Source of the DNA: Sulfitobacter sabulilitoris
Lineage (GTDB): Bacteria; Pseudomonadota; Alphaproteobacteria; Rhodobacterales; Rhodobacteraceae
NCBI RefSeq assembly: GCF_005887615.1
Contig: NZ_VANS01000004.1
Span: 62,001-126,000 of the forward strand
Direction: 5' to 3'
DNA: 64,000 nucleotides
Position numbers and translations under genes: made by a program. Below the pieces are notes generated by a model. That model was not told the DNA's origin. It worked only from the letters and a program-made list of their open reading frames with translations, and did no database searches. Positions 25,540 to 33,558 of this stretch are shown in pieces. Position 1 is the first letter of the stretch; each line of letters starts with the position of its first letter.

Positions 25540-26133
25540 ATGGCAAGAGCAAAGTTTCTCGTCGACGCTGAACGCTGCATCGAATGCAACGCCTGTGTGA
25601 CGGCCTGTAAGAACGAACATGAAGTGCCGTGGGGCATCAACCGCCGCAAGGTTGTCACCATCAACGATGGCCAACCCGGCGAACGGTCGATTTCCGTGGC
25701 CTGCATGCACTGTTCTGACGCGCCCTGCATGGCGGTGTGCCCGGTGGATTGCTTCTACCAGACCGACGACGGTGTGGTGCTGCACTCCAAGGACCTGTGC
25801 ATCGGTTGCGGCTACTGCTTCTACGCGTGCCCCTTCGGTGCGCCGCAGTACCCGCAGGCCGGCAACTTCGGCAGCCGCGGCAAGATGGACAAGTGCACCT
25901 TCTGCGCCGGTGGTCCGGAGGAAAACAACTCCACCGCCGAGTTCCAGAAATACGGCCGCAACCGGATTGCCGAAGGCAAGCTGCCCATCTGCGCCGAGAT
26001 GTGCGCCACCAAGGCCCTTCTGGCCGGTGACGGCGACGTCGTATCGAGCATCTACCGCGAGCGCGTCGTCGCCCGTGGCTTCGGCTCGGGCGCATGGGGC
26101 TGGGGCACGGCCTACGAGCAGAAGGGCGGCTAA
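25540..26133 (+). CDS. fdhB: Formate dehydrogenase iron-sulfur subunit
   Basis: 197 residues, the short FDH3 type. Four ferredoxin-like Cys sets are visible: CIECNACVTACKNE, CMHCSDAPCMAVCPVDC, CIGCGYCFYACPFG, and the split CTFC...CAEMCATKAL. It should relay electrons from the FdhA cluster to the cytochrome b subunit, on the periplasmic side, riding through Tat with FdhA since it has no signal peptide. Unlike E. coli FdnH it lacks a C-terminal membrane helix. It starts 13 bp after the fdhA stop with AAGGAG as ribosome site. A hairpin with a T-rich tail follows before fdhC. Confidence 0.92.
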   Translation: MARAKFLVDAERCIECNACVTACKNEHEVPWGINRRKVVTINDGQPGERSISVACMHCSDAPCMAVCPVDCFYQTDDGVVLHSKDLCIGCGYCFYACPFGAPQYPQAGNFGSRGKMDKCTFCAGGPEENNSTAEFQKYGRNRIAEGKLPICAEMCATKALLAGDGDVVSSIYRERVVARGFGSGAWGWGTAYEQKGG

Positions 26134-26160
26134 CCCCGCCTCGGATGGATGAAACCAAGG

Positions 26161-26187
26161 GGCGGCTCTTTTCGGGCCGCCTCTTTT
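26161..26187 (+). terminator. Attenuator-like hairpin between fdhB and fdhC
   Basis: GGCGGCTC and GGGCCGCC form an 8-bp stem (one G-T pair) with loop TTTTC, followed by TCTTTTC. It resembles a rho-independent terminator but lies inside the operon, 24 bp before the fdhC start, so partial termination or RNA processing that lowers fdhC expression is a reasonable reading. Confidence 0.55.
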
Positions 26188-26210
26188 CGGTGATACACAA
26201 GGGAACTGTA

Positions 26211-27395
26211 ATGGCGCGCCTGATCGCACTTTTCTTCATGGTTTTTGCACTGCCCGTTCTGGCGCAGAGCGTTGACCGCCCCGACCCCAATACCGCGACG
26301 ACAGGCCCTGCGACCCAGTCGCTGGACGACATCCTGCGGCGGCAGGACAACCTGAAGGTCGACGATTCAGAGCGCCGCGCCATCATCGGCGGGCCGGAAT
26401 ACGCGCCGTCCGTGGACAGCCCGCTGGGTACGCGCGGCGGGGCGTCGGATTCCGATCTATGGCGGGCGATGCGTTTCAACAACGGCGATATCAGCACACA
26501 GAATACTGGCCCCGCCGCGACCGTCCTGATGCAGGATGCCGGCATGTGGTGGCTGGATATCCGCCGCGGCCCGTTGCAGACCTATGGCGCGTATCTTTTG
26601 GGTGGCACGCTGCTGTTGCTCGCGCTGTTCCTGCTGATCCGGGGCCGCATCCGGATCGAGGGCGAAAAGACCGGGCGGACGATTGAACGCTTCAAGGCCT
26701 TCGAACGGTTCGGCCATTGGCTGCTGGCGTCGTCTTTCATCGTGCTGGCGATTACCGGGCTGATTTCGCTGTTTGGCCGCAAGGTGCTGATCCCGGCCTT
26801 TGGGCATGATGCGTTCTCCACCGTGGCGATTGGCACGAAATGGGTGCACAACAACATCTCCTGGGCCTTCATGGTGGCGCTGGTGATGATCTTTTTCTTC
26901 TGGGTGATGCACAACCTGCCCGACAAGACCGACCTGAAGTGGCTGGCCAAGGGCGGTGGCATCTTTGGCGGTGGCCACCCGCCTGCCAAGAAGTTCAACG
27001 CCGGTCAAAAACTGATTTTCTGGGCGGTGATCGTGCTGGGCGGGTCGATCTCGATTTCCGGTCTGTCGCTTCTCTTCCCGTTCGAGATCAATCTTTTCGC
27101 GCATACCTTCGATCTGCTCAACGGTCTGGGTGCGCCGGGATGGGTCGGGATGGAAAACCTGCCCTCCGACCTGAGCCCACAAGAGGAAATGCAATATGCG
27201 CAGCTTTGGCACGCCATCATCAGCTTTGTTCTGACGGCGATCATTTTCGCGCATATCTATCTTGGCTCCGTCGGGATGGAAGGCGCGTTCGACGCGATGG
27301 GCAAGGGCGAGGTCGAGGAACAGTGGGCGCGTGAGCATCACAGCCTCTGGGTCGAGGAAGTCAAAGCCAAACAACGCGTGCAGCCGGGGGAATGA
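26211..27395 (+). CDS. fdhC: Formate dehydrogenase cytochrome b subunit (gamma)
   Basis: 394 residues. An N-terminal signal peptide (to about ALPVLAQS) and a roughly 100-residue periplasmic segment precede the membrane part, which is usual for the long FDH3-type gamma subunit. Hydrophobic helices lie at about 120-145 (LLGGTLLLLALFLLI), 163-185 (FGHWLLASSFIVLAITGLI), 215-238, 263-288 and 320-345. Histidines in FERFGHWLL, KWVHNNISW, VMHNLPDKTD and QLWHAIISF are candidate heme b ligands. It passes electrons from FdhB to the quinone pool. The ATG at 26211 is chosen because it gives a proper signal peptide and has a GGGAA ribosome site. Confidence 0.92.
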   Translation: MARLIALFFMVFALPVLAQSVDRPDPNTATTGPATQSLDDILRRQDNLKVDDSERRAIIGGPEYAPSVDSPLGTRGGASDSDLWRAMRFNNGDISTQNTGPAATVLMQDAGMWWLDIRRGPLQTYGAYLLGGTLLLLALFLLIRGRIRIEGEKTGRTIERFKAFERFGHWLLASSFIVLAITGLISLFGRKVLIPAFGHDAFSTVAIGTKWVHNNISWAFMVALVMIFFFWVMHNLPDKTDLKWLAKGGGIFGGGHPPAKKFNAGQKLIFWAVIVLGGSISISGLSLLFPFEINLFAHTFDLLNGLGAPGWVGMENLPSDLSPQEEMQYAQLWHAIISFVLTAIIFAHIYLGSVGMEGAFDAMGKGEVEEQWAREHHSLWVEEVKAKQRVQPGE

Positions 27396-27399
27396 ACCG

Positions 27400-27534
27400 A
27401 TGAAAGCCTTTGTTCTGGCCCTGTGTGCGGCCGTCGTTATCACGGTCGGGGCCAATCTGATCCTCAATGAAATCGGGTTCTCGGCGCAAGACACCACCAG
27501 CAGTCCCAGCGTGCGGCTCGACAGCGACAGCTGA
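27400..27534 (+). CDS. Small single-span membrane or secreted peptide at the end of the fdh operon
   Basis: 44 residues, starting 4 bp after the fdhC stop. Residues about 2-22 (KAFVLALCAAVVITVGANLI) are hydrophobic; the tail NEIGFSAQDTTSSPSVRLDS is polar and Ser-rich. It has no cofactor motif. Position, reading frame and codon use support a real gene. It may be a small membrane component of the formate dehydrogenase complex, similar to the small subunits of other respiratory complexes, or a short exported peptide. I do not recognise a family. Confidence 0.6.
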   Translation: MKAFVLALCAAVVITVGANLILNEIGFSAQDTTSSPSVRLDSDS

Positions 27535-27557
27535 TCCGCGCGCATTTACCGAAAATT

Positions 27558-27600
27558 CACAGGGTCACGCGCCGTTAAATCGGGCGTGACCCGTCCTGTG
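27558..27600 (+). terminator. Terminator-like stem-loop after the fdh operon
   Basis: The 9-bp perfect stem GGGTCACGC / GCGTGACCC (27562-27570 and 27584-27592) can be lengthened by CACAG pairing with CTGTG across a small bulge. There is no T-run, so termination may need Rho. It separates the fdh operon from aspS. Confidence 0.5.
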
Positions 27601-27602
27601 CC

Positions 27603-27631
27603 TTGACTTCCCCGGCGCGGACCGTTGTATC
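27603..27631 (+). promoter_or_regulatory. Possible sigma-70 promoter of aspS
   Basis: TTGACT (27603-27608) and TGTATC (27626-27631) are separated by 17 bp, about 50 bp before the aspS ATG. The -35 is close to consensus and the -10 is weak. The position fits a housekeeping promoter; no experiment is implied. Confidence 0.4.
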
Positions 27632-27681
27632 TGCCCAAAATTTTGCCCAAGCCAAAGGGCCAGTCAAAGGGATCGTGATCC

Positions 27682-29460
27682 ATGCATGCCTACCGCACCC
27701 ATACCTGTGCCGATCTGACCGCCGCCGACGTCGGCGACACCATCCGCCTGTCGGGCTGGGTGCACCGGGTTCGCGATCACGGCGGGGTTCTGTTCATCGA
27801 CCTGCGCGACCACTATGGCATGACGCAGGTGATCTGCGACCCTGACAGCCCGGTTTTTGCCCAGGTCGAAGCGGTGCGCGCCGAGTGGTGCATCCGGATC
27901 GACGGCACCGTCAAGGCGCGCGCCGAAAGCCTGGTGAACCCAAAGCTGCCCACCGGAGAGATCGAGGTTTACGCCCGCGACATCGAGGTGCTGGGCCACG
28001 CCAGCGAATTGCCGTTGCAGGTGTTCGGCGATCAGGAATACCCCGAGGAGACGCGCTTGCGCTATCGCTACCTCGATCTGCGCCGCGAAAAGATGCAGGC
28101 CAACATGATGCTGCGCTCTGACGTGGTGGCGTCGATGCGCCGCCGCATGTGGGATGCCAAATTCCGCGAATTCCAGACGCCGATCATCACCGCGTCCAGC
28201 CCAGAAGGCGCGCGCGATTTTCTGGTGCCATCGCGTCTGCATCCGGGCAAATTCTATGCCCTGCCGCAGGCCCCGCAGCAGTTCAAGCAACTGCTGATGG
28301 TGTCGGGCTTTGATCGGTATTTCCAGATTGCGCCCTGTTTCCGCGACGAAGATCCGCGCGCCGACCGGTCGCCCACCGATTTCTACCAACTCGACATGGA
28401 GATGTCGTTTGTCACCCAGCAGGATGTCTTTGACACGATCCAGCCGGTGCTGGCCGGTGTCTTCAAGGAATTCGGCGGCGGCAAGGTCGTCGATCAGGAC
28501 TGGCCGCAGATTTCCTACAAGGACGCGGCCCTTTGGTACGGATCCGACAAGCCGGACCTCAGGAACCCGATCAAGATGCAGGTGGTAAGCGACCATTTCG
28601 CCGGATCCGGTTTTGCCATCTTCGCCAAGCTGTTGGAGCAGGAGGGCACCGAGATCCGTGCCATCCCCGCGCCAACGGGCGGCAGCCGCAAGTTCTGCGA
28701 CCGGATGAATGCCTTTGCCCAAAAGGAAGGATTGCCGGGAATGGGGTACATCTTCTGGCGCGATCAGGGCGACGGTATGGAAGCCGCCGGCCCCCTTGCC
28801 AAGAACATCGGGCCCGAGCGGACCGAGGCGATCCGTCAGCAGCTTGGTCTTGGCGTGGGCGACGCGGCGTTCTTTCTTGGTGGCAAGCCAAAGACCTTTG
28901 AGGCCGTGGCAGGGCGCGCGCGCAACGCCATCGGGCTGGAGCTTGGCCTGACGGATCTGAACCGCTTTGCCTTTGCGTGGATCGTCGATTTCCCGATCTA
29001 CGAAAAGGATGCGGAAACCGGCAAGATCGACTTTGAGCACAACCCGTTTTCCATGCCCCAGGGCGGGATGGAAGCGCTGCAAGGCGACCCGTTGGAGGTT
29101 CTGGGCTATCAGTACGACCTGTCGTGCAATGGCTATGAACTGGTGTCTGGGGCCATTCGGAACCACAAACCCGAGGTCATGTTCAAGGCGTTCGAGATCG
29201 CGGGTTATGGCGAAGAAGAGGTGCGCAAGCGCTTTGGCGGCCTGGTCAACGCGTTCCAGTACGGCGCGCCGCCCCACGGCGGATGTGCGGCGGGCATCGA
29301 CCGGATCGTCATGCTGCTGGCCGAAGAGAGCAACATCCGCGAGGTGATCCTCTTTCCGATGAACCAGCGCGCCGAAGACCTGATGATGAACGCGCCGTCG
29401 GATCCGACCAGCGATCAATTGATGGAGCTTGGCTTGCGGGTCATTCCGCGCGAGCATTGA
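27682..29460 (+). CDS. aspS: Aspartyl-tRNA synthetase
   Basis: 592 residues, the usual bacterial length. An OB-fold anticodon-binding domain spans about 1-110 ([20 protein letters not shown]). The class II catalytic core contains motif 2 ([19 protein letters not shown]) and motif 3 (GIDRIVMLL) with the bacterial insertion domain between them. It charges tRNA-Asp in the cytosol. His33 in RDHGG is the residue type reported in non-discriminating bacterial AspRS that also charge tRNA-Asn, so indirect Asn-tRNA formation by an amidotransferase is possible here; this is inference. The gene stands alone between the fdh operon and a convergent hemerythrin gene. Confidence 0.97.
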   Translation: MHAYRTHTCADLTAADVGDTIRLSGWVHRVRDHGGVLFIDLRDHYGMTQVICDPDSPVFAQVEAVRAEWCIRIDGTVKARAESLVNPKLPTGEIEVYARDIEVLGHASELPLQVFGDQEYPEETRLRYRYLDLRREKMQANMMLRSDVVASMRRRMWDAKFREFQTPIITASSPEGARDFLVPSRLHPGKFYALPQAPQQFKQLLMVSGFDRYFQIAPCFRDEDPRADRSPTDFYQLDMEMSFVTQQDVFDTIQPVLAGVFKEFGGGKVVDQDWPQISYKDAALWYGSDKPDLRNPIKMQVVSDHFAGSGFAIFAKLLEQEGTEIRAIPAPTGGSRKFCDRMNAFAQKEGLPGMGYIFWRDQGDGMEAAGPLAKNIGPERTEAIRQQLGLGVGDAAFFLGGKPKTFEAVAGRARNAIGLELGLTDLNRFAFAWIVDFPIYEKDAETGKIDFEHNPFSMPQGGMEALQGDPLEVLGYQYDLSCNGYELVSGAIRNHKPEVMFKAFEIAGYGEEEVRKRFGGLVNAFQYGAPPHGGCAAGIDRIVMLLAEESNIREVILFPMNQRAEDLMMNAPSDPTSDQLMELGLRVIPREH

Positions 29461-29469
29461 AACCACGGT

Positions 29470-29490
29470 GCGCCGGATCGCATCCGGCGC
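29470..29490. terminator. Hairpin between convergent aspS and hemerythrin genes
   Basis: GCGCCGGAT and ATCCGGCGC form a perfect 9-bp stem around loop CGC. It lies 10 bp past the aspS stop and 13 bp before the end of the convergent gene, a position typical of a shared bidirectional terminator. It has no T-tract. Confidence 0.55.
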
Positions 29491-29502
29491 GCCGCTGGTC
29501 GG

Positions 29503-29979
29503 TCAGTCCTCGAGACTGTCTTGCACCTTTTCATCGACCAGCTTGCGCTCCTGAACCTTCCGGTCTTCGAACGCGCGGCCAAAACTGTCGTTCTGCTCTT
29601 CGCCGATGACCTCCCTGGCGCGGGCGAACACCTCGTTTTCTTCTTCTTCCATGTGGTGTTCGTAATCGTGCTTGAGCGTCTTGAACCGCGCGAGCCAGCC
29701 GGGCGATGACATGTCGGTGGTGTTCAGTTCTTCCATGATATCATCAAGCTGCTGATGTTCGTGCACCGAATGACGCGCGGCGTCCTGGCCCCAGGTTTCG
29801 GCCATCAGCTTGGAATAGAACGTCTCTTCCTCGGCCGCGGCATGGGATTTGACGTCGTGATAAAACCGGTTCCACGCATCGCGACGGGCGGCGCTGTCAC
29901 CGGATGTTTCGGCGATTTCGCGAAGCAGCGCGCGGTGTGTGGCGTGGTCCTGCATGATGGCGTCATAGATGGATGGCAT
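29503..29979 (-). CDS. Hemerythrin HHE domain protein
   Basis: 158 residues from the ATG at 29979, preceded by AGGAGGAAA. The longer open frame upstream has no comparable ribosome site. The helical bundle shows the metal-ligand pattern: QDHATHRAL (first helix), KSHAAAEEETFY (His plus Glu), HEHQQLDD and DYEHHMEEEENEVF. This carries two HHE repeats and would bind a di-iron centre. The C-terminal 30 residues are strongly charged. The protein is cytosolic and could sense or detoxify oxygen, NO or peroxide; the exact role cannot be read from the sequence. The gene is monocistronic between aspS and the pilin-like gene. Confidence 0.88.
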   Translation of the reverse strand: MPSIYDAIMQDHATHRALLREIAETSGDSAARRDAWNRFYHDVKSHAAAEEETFYSKLMAETWGQDAARHSVHEHQQLDDIMEELNTTDMSSPGWLARFKTLKHDYEHHMEEEENEVFARAREVIGEEQNDSFGRAFEDRKVQERKLVDEKVQDSLED

Positions 29980-30179
29980 GGGCTCGTTTCCTCCTGAAAA
30001 GTTCGAAAAGAAACGCGCGGTCGGGCCATGCCGTTCCCGATGGGCGTGTAAAATCGGCTGTGGCGCCGCGCCGCCCTGCGATGTCACGCGATCACAGGCC
30101 GTGTGCGATCCCGCCCGTCACCGGGTATCCGTGAAGTGGAATCGAAAACCCTACCCGACGGTCACGCCGGAATCGCCGA

Positions 30180-30356
30180 TCAGAACTCCAGTCCGACGAT
30201 GTAATCGCCTGTGTTTTTCGCGAGGGTGTCGGCACCGGTCTGCACCGAGGTAATCGCGGCGACGGCCAGCATCACCACTGAGGCGCACAAAACCACCCAG
30301 TCCACGGTGACCGCGCCGTTGGTGTCTTTCCAAAATCTGCTCAATACGGTCTTCAT
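30180..30356 (-). CDS. Flp/TadE-type pilin-like small protein
   Basis: 58 residues, with GAGGAG before the ATG at 30356. The layout is that of Flp (type IVb) prepilins: a short basic/acidic leader FWKDTNGAVTVDW with a possible cleavage after Gly, then a hydrophobic helix (VVLCASVVMLAVAAITSV), then a short polar tail. The usual Glu at +5 of the mature protein is replaced by Asp if cleavage is after NG. No tad/cpa assembly gene is in the window, so it is an orphan here. It could be secreted by a Tad system encoded elsewhere or be a membrane peptide. Confidence 0.65.
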   Translation of the reverse strand: MKTVLSRFWKDTNGAVTVDWVVLCASVVMLAVAAITSVQTGADTLAKNTGDYIVGLEF

Positions 30357-30512
30357 GCCCAACTCCTCGGACGGGGATATACGATGGCCCCGGTGTGGCG
30401 GTCGATTGCGGCGGCAATGCGGAGCGATCTGGCGGAACGCGGTGTTAAATAAAGGCATTTTGACGCTAATTAGCCCTGTCCGACCAATCCGGCAGATCGT
30501 AACCTTCCGAAC

Positions 30513-31232
30513 ATGACGCAAGACACAACAAGACCGCTTGGCCATCCGGTGCCCGATTGGGCCCCACCGACGTTGCCCGCCGCAATGGCTCTGACTGGAA
30601 AATACGCCCATCTTGCCCCGCTCGATGCAAAGGCGCACGCCGCCTTGCTGTACCGCGCGTACCAAGGGCATGACGCCGTGTGGGATTACATGCCATACGG
30701 GCCGTTTTCCTCGGCCTCGCAGTATCATCGTTGGGTCCGCGATACGGTGGCGAACCCCGCGCATCTGTTTTTCGCGATCCAGAATCTCGATACCGGGGCA
30801 TGGGAAGGGGTCGCCAGCTTTCTGCGCATGGACCCTGCCGCCGGATCGATCGAGGTGGGCAACATCAACTATGCGCCCGCGCTGCAACGCACACGGGCGG
30901 CCACCGACGCCATGTACCTGATGATGGACTGGGCGTTTTCGAACGGCTACCGGCGATACGAATGGAAATGCAACGCGCTGAACCACGCCTCGCGCCGCAG
31001 TGCGCAACGCCTGGGGTTCAGTTTCGAGGGCGTGTTCCGGCAGGCGGCTGTGGTCAAGGGGCGCAACCGCGACACCGCGTGGTTCGCCGCGATCGACACC
31101 GAATGGCCGGCGTTGAAGGAAGCCTATCTGGCGTGGCTGTCGCCCGATAATTTCAATGCGCAAGGCGTTCAGCGCGAAAAGCTGGGTGATCTGACGCGGC
31201 TTGTCCGGGTGGCGGGCGATCCGGCGCTGTAG
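30513..31232 (+). CDS. GNAT-family N-acetyltransferase (RimJ/RimL-like)
   Basis: 239 residues. The GNAT fold is visible from about residue 35 (HLAPLDAKAHAALLYRAY) to about 205. The acetyl-CoA-binding region is WKCNALNHASRRSAQRLGF, followed by FEGVFRQAAVVKGRNRDTAWF, a pattern seen in the RimJ/RimL-type subgroup. The substrate is not evident: it could be an amino group on a small molecule or a protein N-terminus. It is cytosolic. The gene is divergent from the pilin-like gene (156 bp) and converges on the response regulator gene with a 30-bp gap. Confidence 0.85.
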   Translation: MTQDTTRPLGHPVPDWAPPTLPAAMALTGKYAHLAPLDAKAHAALLYRAYQGHDAVWDYMPYGPFSSASQYHRWVRDTVANPAHLFFAIQNLDTGAWEGVASFLRMDPAAGSIEVGNINYAPALQRTRAATDAMYLMMDWAFSNGYRRYEWKCNALNHASRRSAQRLGFSFEGVFRQAAVVKGRNRDTAWFAAIDTEWPALKEAYLAWLSPDNFNAQGVQREKLGDLTRLVRVAGDPAL

Positions 31233-31262
31233 GGCAGGGACCGCGGCCTGACCCGATGTCGG

Positions 31263-31982
31263 TCAGATCGCGATCTTGCGTGTCAGACGCTCCTGTATCA
31301 TCCCTGCCAGAATGGCAGTTTCCGACCGGGCCGACCGCCCGCAGGCGCGCTGCCGGGCCAATGCGAGAGCAGCCGTTTCCAGCCCTTGATCCTTTGCGGA
31401 CCGGGCCACACCGCCCAGAAACTGCGCCACGTAGTCCAATGCGTGTTCGTTCGGCGGGTCTTCCAGAACTTCGGCGATATGCGCCATGTCGTCCTGGAAC
31501 GCGATCAGATCGGGGTGGATTTCCTCGTCCTCGACAAGGCGTAGGCCGCAGGGCTGGCGGTCTGCCGGCATGTTGGACAGGACGATCTGCTGAAATGCGC
31601 CAAGCGATGTGATCGGTTTGGGAATGAACCCGTCCGCGCCCGCGGCGCGGGCCGCGCTTTCCCCGCCCGGATCGCCCGAGGTGCCAAGCAGGACACCGAC
31701 CCGCGGCGAGGCGACGTTCAATTCCGCAATCAGGTCGGCACCGTTGCCGTCGGGTAGGCCCAGGTCGGCAATCACCACCGATGGACGATAGACCTGAAGA
31801 TGCCGCCGTGCGGAGCGCAGGCAATCGGCGCGGCGGATGCGCGCGCCGCTGCGCAGGCTTAAAAGGCGCATCGCCTCGCAGGCGAAACGGCTGTCTTCGA
31901 CGACCAGAATTGTCAGACCCATCAAGGGCCGCGCGGCAGTCGGTGCAGGGATCGTCGATGCAAATGGGTCTAGGTCGTCCAT
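31263..31982 (-). CDS. Response regulator with orphan receiver domain and helical C-terminus
   Basis: 239 residues from the ATG at 31982, which has AGGAGG 5 bp upstream. Residues about 20-145 form a receiver domain: TILVVEDSR (acidic pocket), VIADLGLPDG (phospho-acceptor Asp), GTSGDPG (Thr/Ser switch) and FIPKPI (conserved Lys). The C-terminal 90 residues are alpha-helical with no DNA-binding, GGDEF or EAL motif; they might be an Hpt-like or dimerisation helical bundle. No histidine kinase lies nearby. It may act by phospho-relay or protein contact. Confidence 0.8.
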   Translation of the reverse strand: MDDLDPFASTIPAPTAARPLMGLTILVVEDSRFACEAMRLLSLRSGARIRRADCLRSARRHLQVYRPSVVIADLGLPDGNGADLIAELNVASPRVGVLLGTSGDPGGESAARAAGADGFIPKPITSLGAFQQIVLSNMPADRQPCGLRLVEDEEIHPDLIAFQDDMAHIAEVLEDPPNEHALDYVAQFLGGVARSAKDQGLETAALALARQRACGRSARSETAILAGMIQERLTRKIAI

Positions 31983-32179
31983 GGTCGCCTCCTGATGGAT
32001 TCGCGGTGAATGATCCAACGCTAGGGCGGGATGGCTAACAGCGTCTTAACGCGACGGCGTTGCACCCGAAAATCCGCTTGCCGGATGCCCCCCTGCGGCG
32101 GCACGTCCCTTGCAAGCGCCGGGCGTACGCCTCATAACGCCCCGGTCACGTCTGATTTTTCCATACCCGGAGGTTCGCC

Positions 32180-32584
32180 ATGATCGGCCGCCTGAACCAT
32201 GTCGCCATTGCCGTTCCAGATCTTGAAGCGGCGGCGGATCAATATCGCACCACGCTTGGGGCCGTCGTCGGCGCACCGCAGGACGAGCCGGACCACGGCG
32301 TCACGGTGATCTTTATCGAATTGCCCAACACCAAGATCGAATTGCTGTATCCCTTGGGTGATGACAGCCCGATCAAGGGGTTTCTCGACAAGAACCCGTC
32401 GGGCGGCATTCATCACATGTGCTACGAGGTCGACGACATCCTGGCCGCGCGCGACAGGCTTCAGGCGTCGGGCGCGCGGGTTCTGGGTACGGGCGAGCCC
32501 AAGATCGGCGCGCACGGCAAGCCGGTTCTGTTTTTGCATCCCAAGGATTTCAACGGCTGCCTGATCGAGCTGGAACAGGTCTGA
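32180..32584 (+). CDS. mce: Methylmalonyl-CoA epimerase
   Basis: 134 residues, the family length, with GGAGG before the ATG. It is a VOC/glyoxalase-fold protein: GRLNHVAIAVPDLEAA (first metal His), KIELLYPLG (Glu), GIHHMCYEVDD (His) and CLIELEQV (Glu) are the four metal-ligand regions typical of the epimerase. It interconverts (R)- and (S)-methylmalonyl-CoA in propionyl-CoA breakdown. The next gene is DUF1467, a pairing often seen in Rhodobacterales (recalled). The mutase and carboxylase genes are not in this window. Confidence 0.9.
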   Translation: MIGRLNHVAIAVPDLEAAADQYRTTLGAVVGAPQDEPDHGVTVIFIELPNTKIELLYPLGDDSPIKGFLDKNPSGGIHHMCYEVDDILAARDRLQASGARVLGTGEPKIGAHGKPVLFLHPKDFNGCLIELEQV

Positions 32585-32606
32585 GTCACGACAAGGAGCC
32601 TATGAC

Positions 32607-32903
32607 ATGGGTATCACATCCGCTCTCGTCCTGTTCGCCGTGATCTGGTTCATGACGTTCCTGATCGTCTTGCCCATCCGGGTCCAGACGCAGGGCGACC
32701 TGGGGGAAATCGTACCCGGCACGCACGCGGGCGCGCCCGAGGTTCACAACCTCAAGAAAAAGGCGTGGATCACAACGGGCGTCAGTGTCGTGCTGTGGCT
32801 CGTCATTTCGGGGATCATCCTGTCCGAGGTCATCACCCTGCGCGATCTGGACTGGTTCAACCGGCTGGGGCCCGAGACGTCAGCCGGTGAAACAAATGGG
32901 TAA
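32607..32903 (+). CDS. DUF1467 family membrane protein
   Basis: 98 residues with two predicted membrane helices: about 3-24 (ITSALVLFAVIWFMTFLIVL) and about 55-76 (WITTGVSVVLWLVISGIILS). The loop between, PIRVQTQGDLGEIVPGTHAGAP, is the conserved DUF1467 block. The function is unknown. It follows mce by 22 bp and is probably cotranscribed. Its 3' end overlaps that of the convergent EI24/CysZ-like gene by 47 bp, so the last 15 codons are read on both strands. Confidence 0.85.
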   Translation: MGITSALVLFAVIWFMTFLIVLPIRVQTQGDLGEIVPGTHAGAPEVHNLKKKAWITTGVSVVLWLVISGIILSEVITLRDLDWFNRLGPETSAGETNG

Positions 32904-33558
32904 AGGTCGCCGCCCCTAGGATCGGCACCACGAGGTTCAGCAACGGCACCGTCAATGGCACGGCCATCACCGTGCCGGCGATCCAGATCGTCGTCATGTG
33001 CCGGCGACGCAGCTCCTTGGCCCGCACCCGACCGACACGCCGGATCGCGGCGAGCGTGAAATATTCCCGTCCCAACAAGAACCCGTTGAGCCCCCAGAAG
33101 ATGAACGGCGCGGCGGGCGCGAAGATCACGTAAAGCACAAGCGCCAGCAGGTTCGCCCCGACAAGCACGCCCAGGAACCCGACGGTATCGCGCAGCGCGT
33201 CGCCCCAGGGAACGGCGTCGATGGGCGGCAGACCGGGATAGTGCAGGTCCTCGACCGCATCGGCCACGGTGTCCAGCAACATCGAGGTGATCGCCGACGC
33301 GACGGGGATCATCAGGAACACGGACAGCACCATCAGCAGCAGCGCCGACCCCCAGCTTACCACATCGTCTATCCAGCGAACCTCGCCGAAGATCGGCAAG
33401 GATACGCTGTCGCCCACCAGCCAGCCGAAAAACCATACCAATCCGGTCGAGGCTGCGATCAGCAGCGCCAGCGACATCGCCACCCCTGTCCAGAAGACAC
33501 GCCGGAACCTCGGGTCCGACAGTTGCCCGATGGCATCGAGGATCGACGACAGGATCAT
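32857..33558 (-). CDS. EI24/CysZ-like integral membrane protein
   Basis: 233 residues from the ATG at 33558, which overlaps the stop of the upstream nitroreductase gene (ATGA); an ATG four codons earlier lacks a ribosome site. Several long hydrophobic segments are seen: about 21-47, 66-95 (LLLMVLSVFLMIPVASAITS), 130-155 (FLGVLVGANLLALVLYVIFAP) and 190-225. The motifs LNGFLLGREYFTLAAIRR and the PFIFWGLN stretch fit the EI24 domain family that includes sulfate permease CysZ. Sulfate transport is only one possibility for this subgroup. The tail overlaps DUF1467 by 47 bp. Confidence 0.8.
   Translation of the reverse strand: MILSSILDAIGQLSDPRFRRVFWTGVAMSLALLIAASTGLVWFFGWLVGDSVSLPIFGEVRWIDDVVSWGSALLLMVLSVFLMIPVASAITSMLLDTVADAVEDLHYPGLPPIDAVPWGDALRDTVGFLGVLVGANLLALVLYVIFAPAAPFIFWGLNGFLLGREYFTLAAIRRVGRVRAKELRRRHMTTIWIAGTVMAVPLTVPLLNLVVPILGAATFTHLFHRLTSRAPAG

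Noticed and set aside
22617-25730. A 1037-codon open frame on the minus strand opposite fdhA
   Set aside because: Another high-GC shadow. The plus strand has all formate dehydrogenase motifs in one frame.
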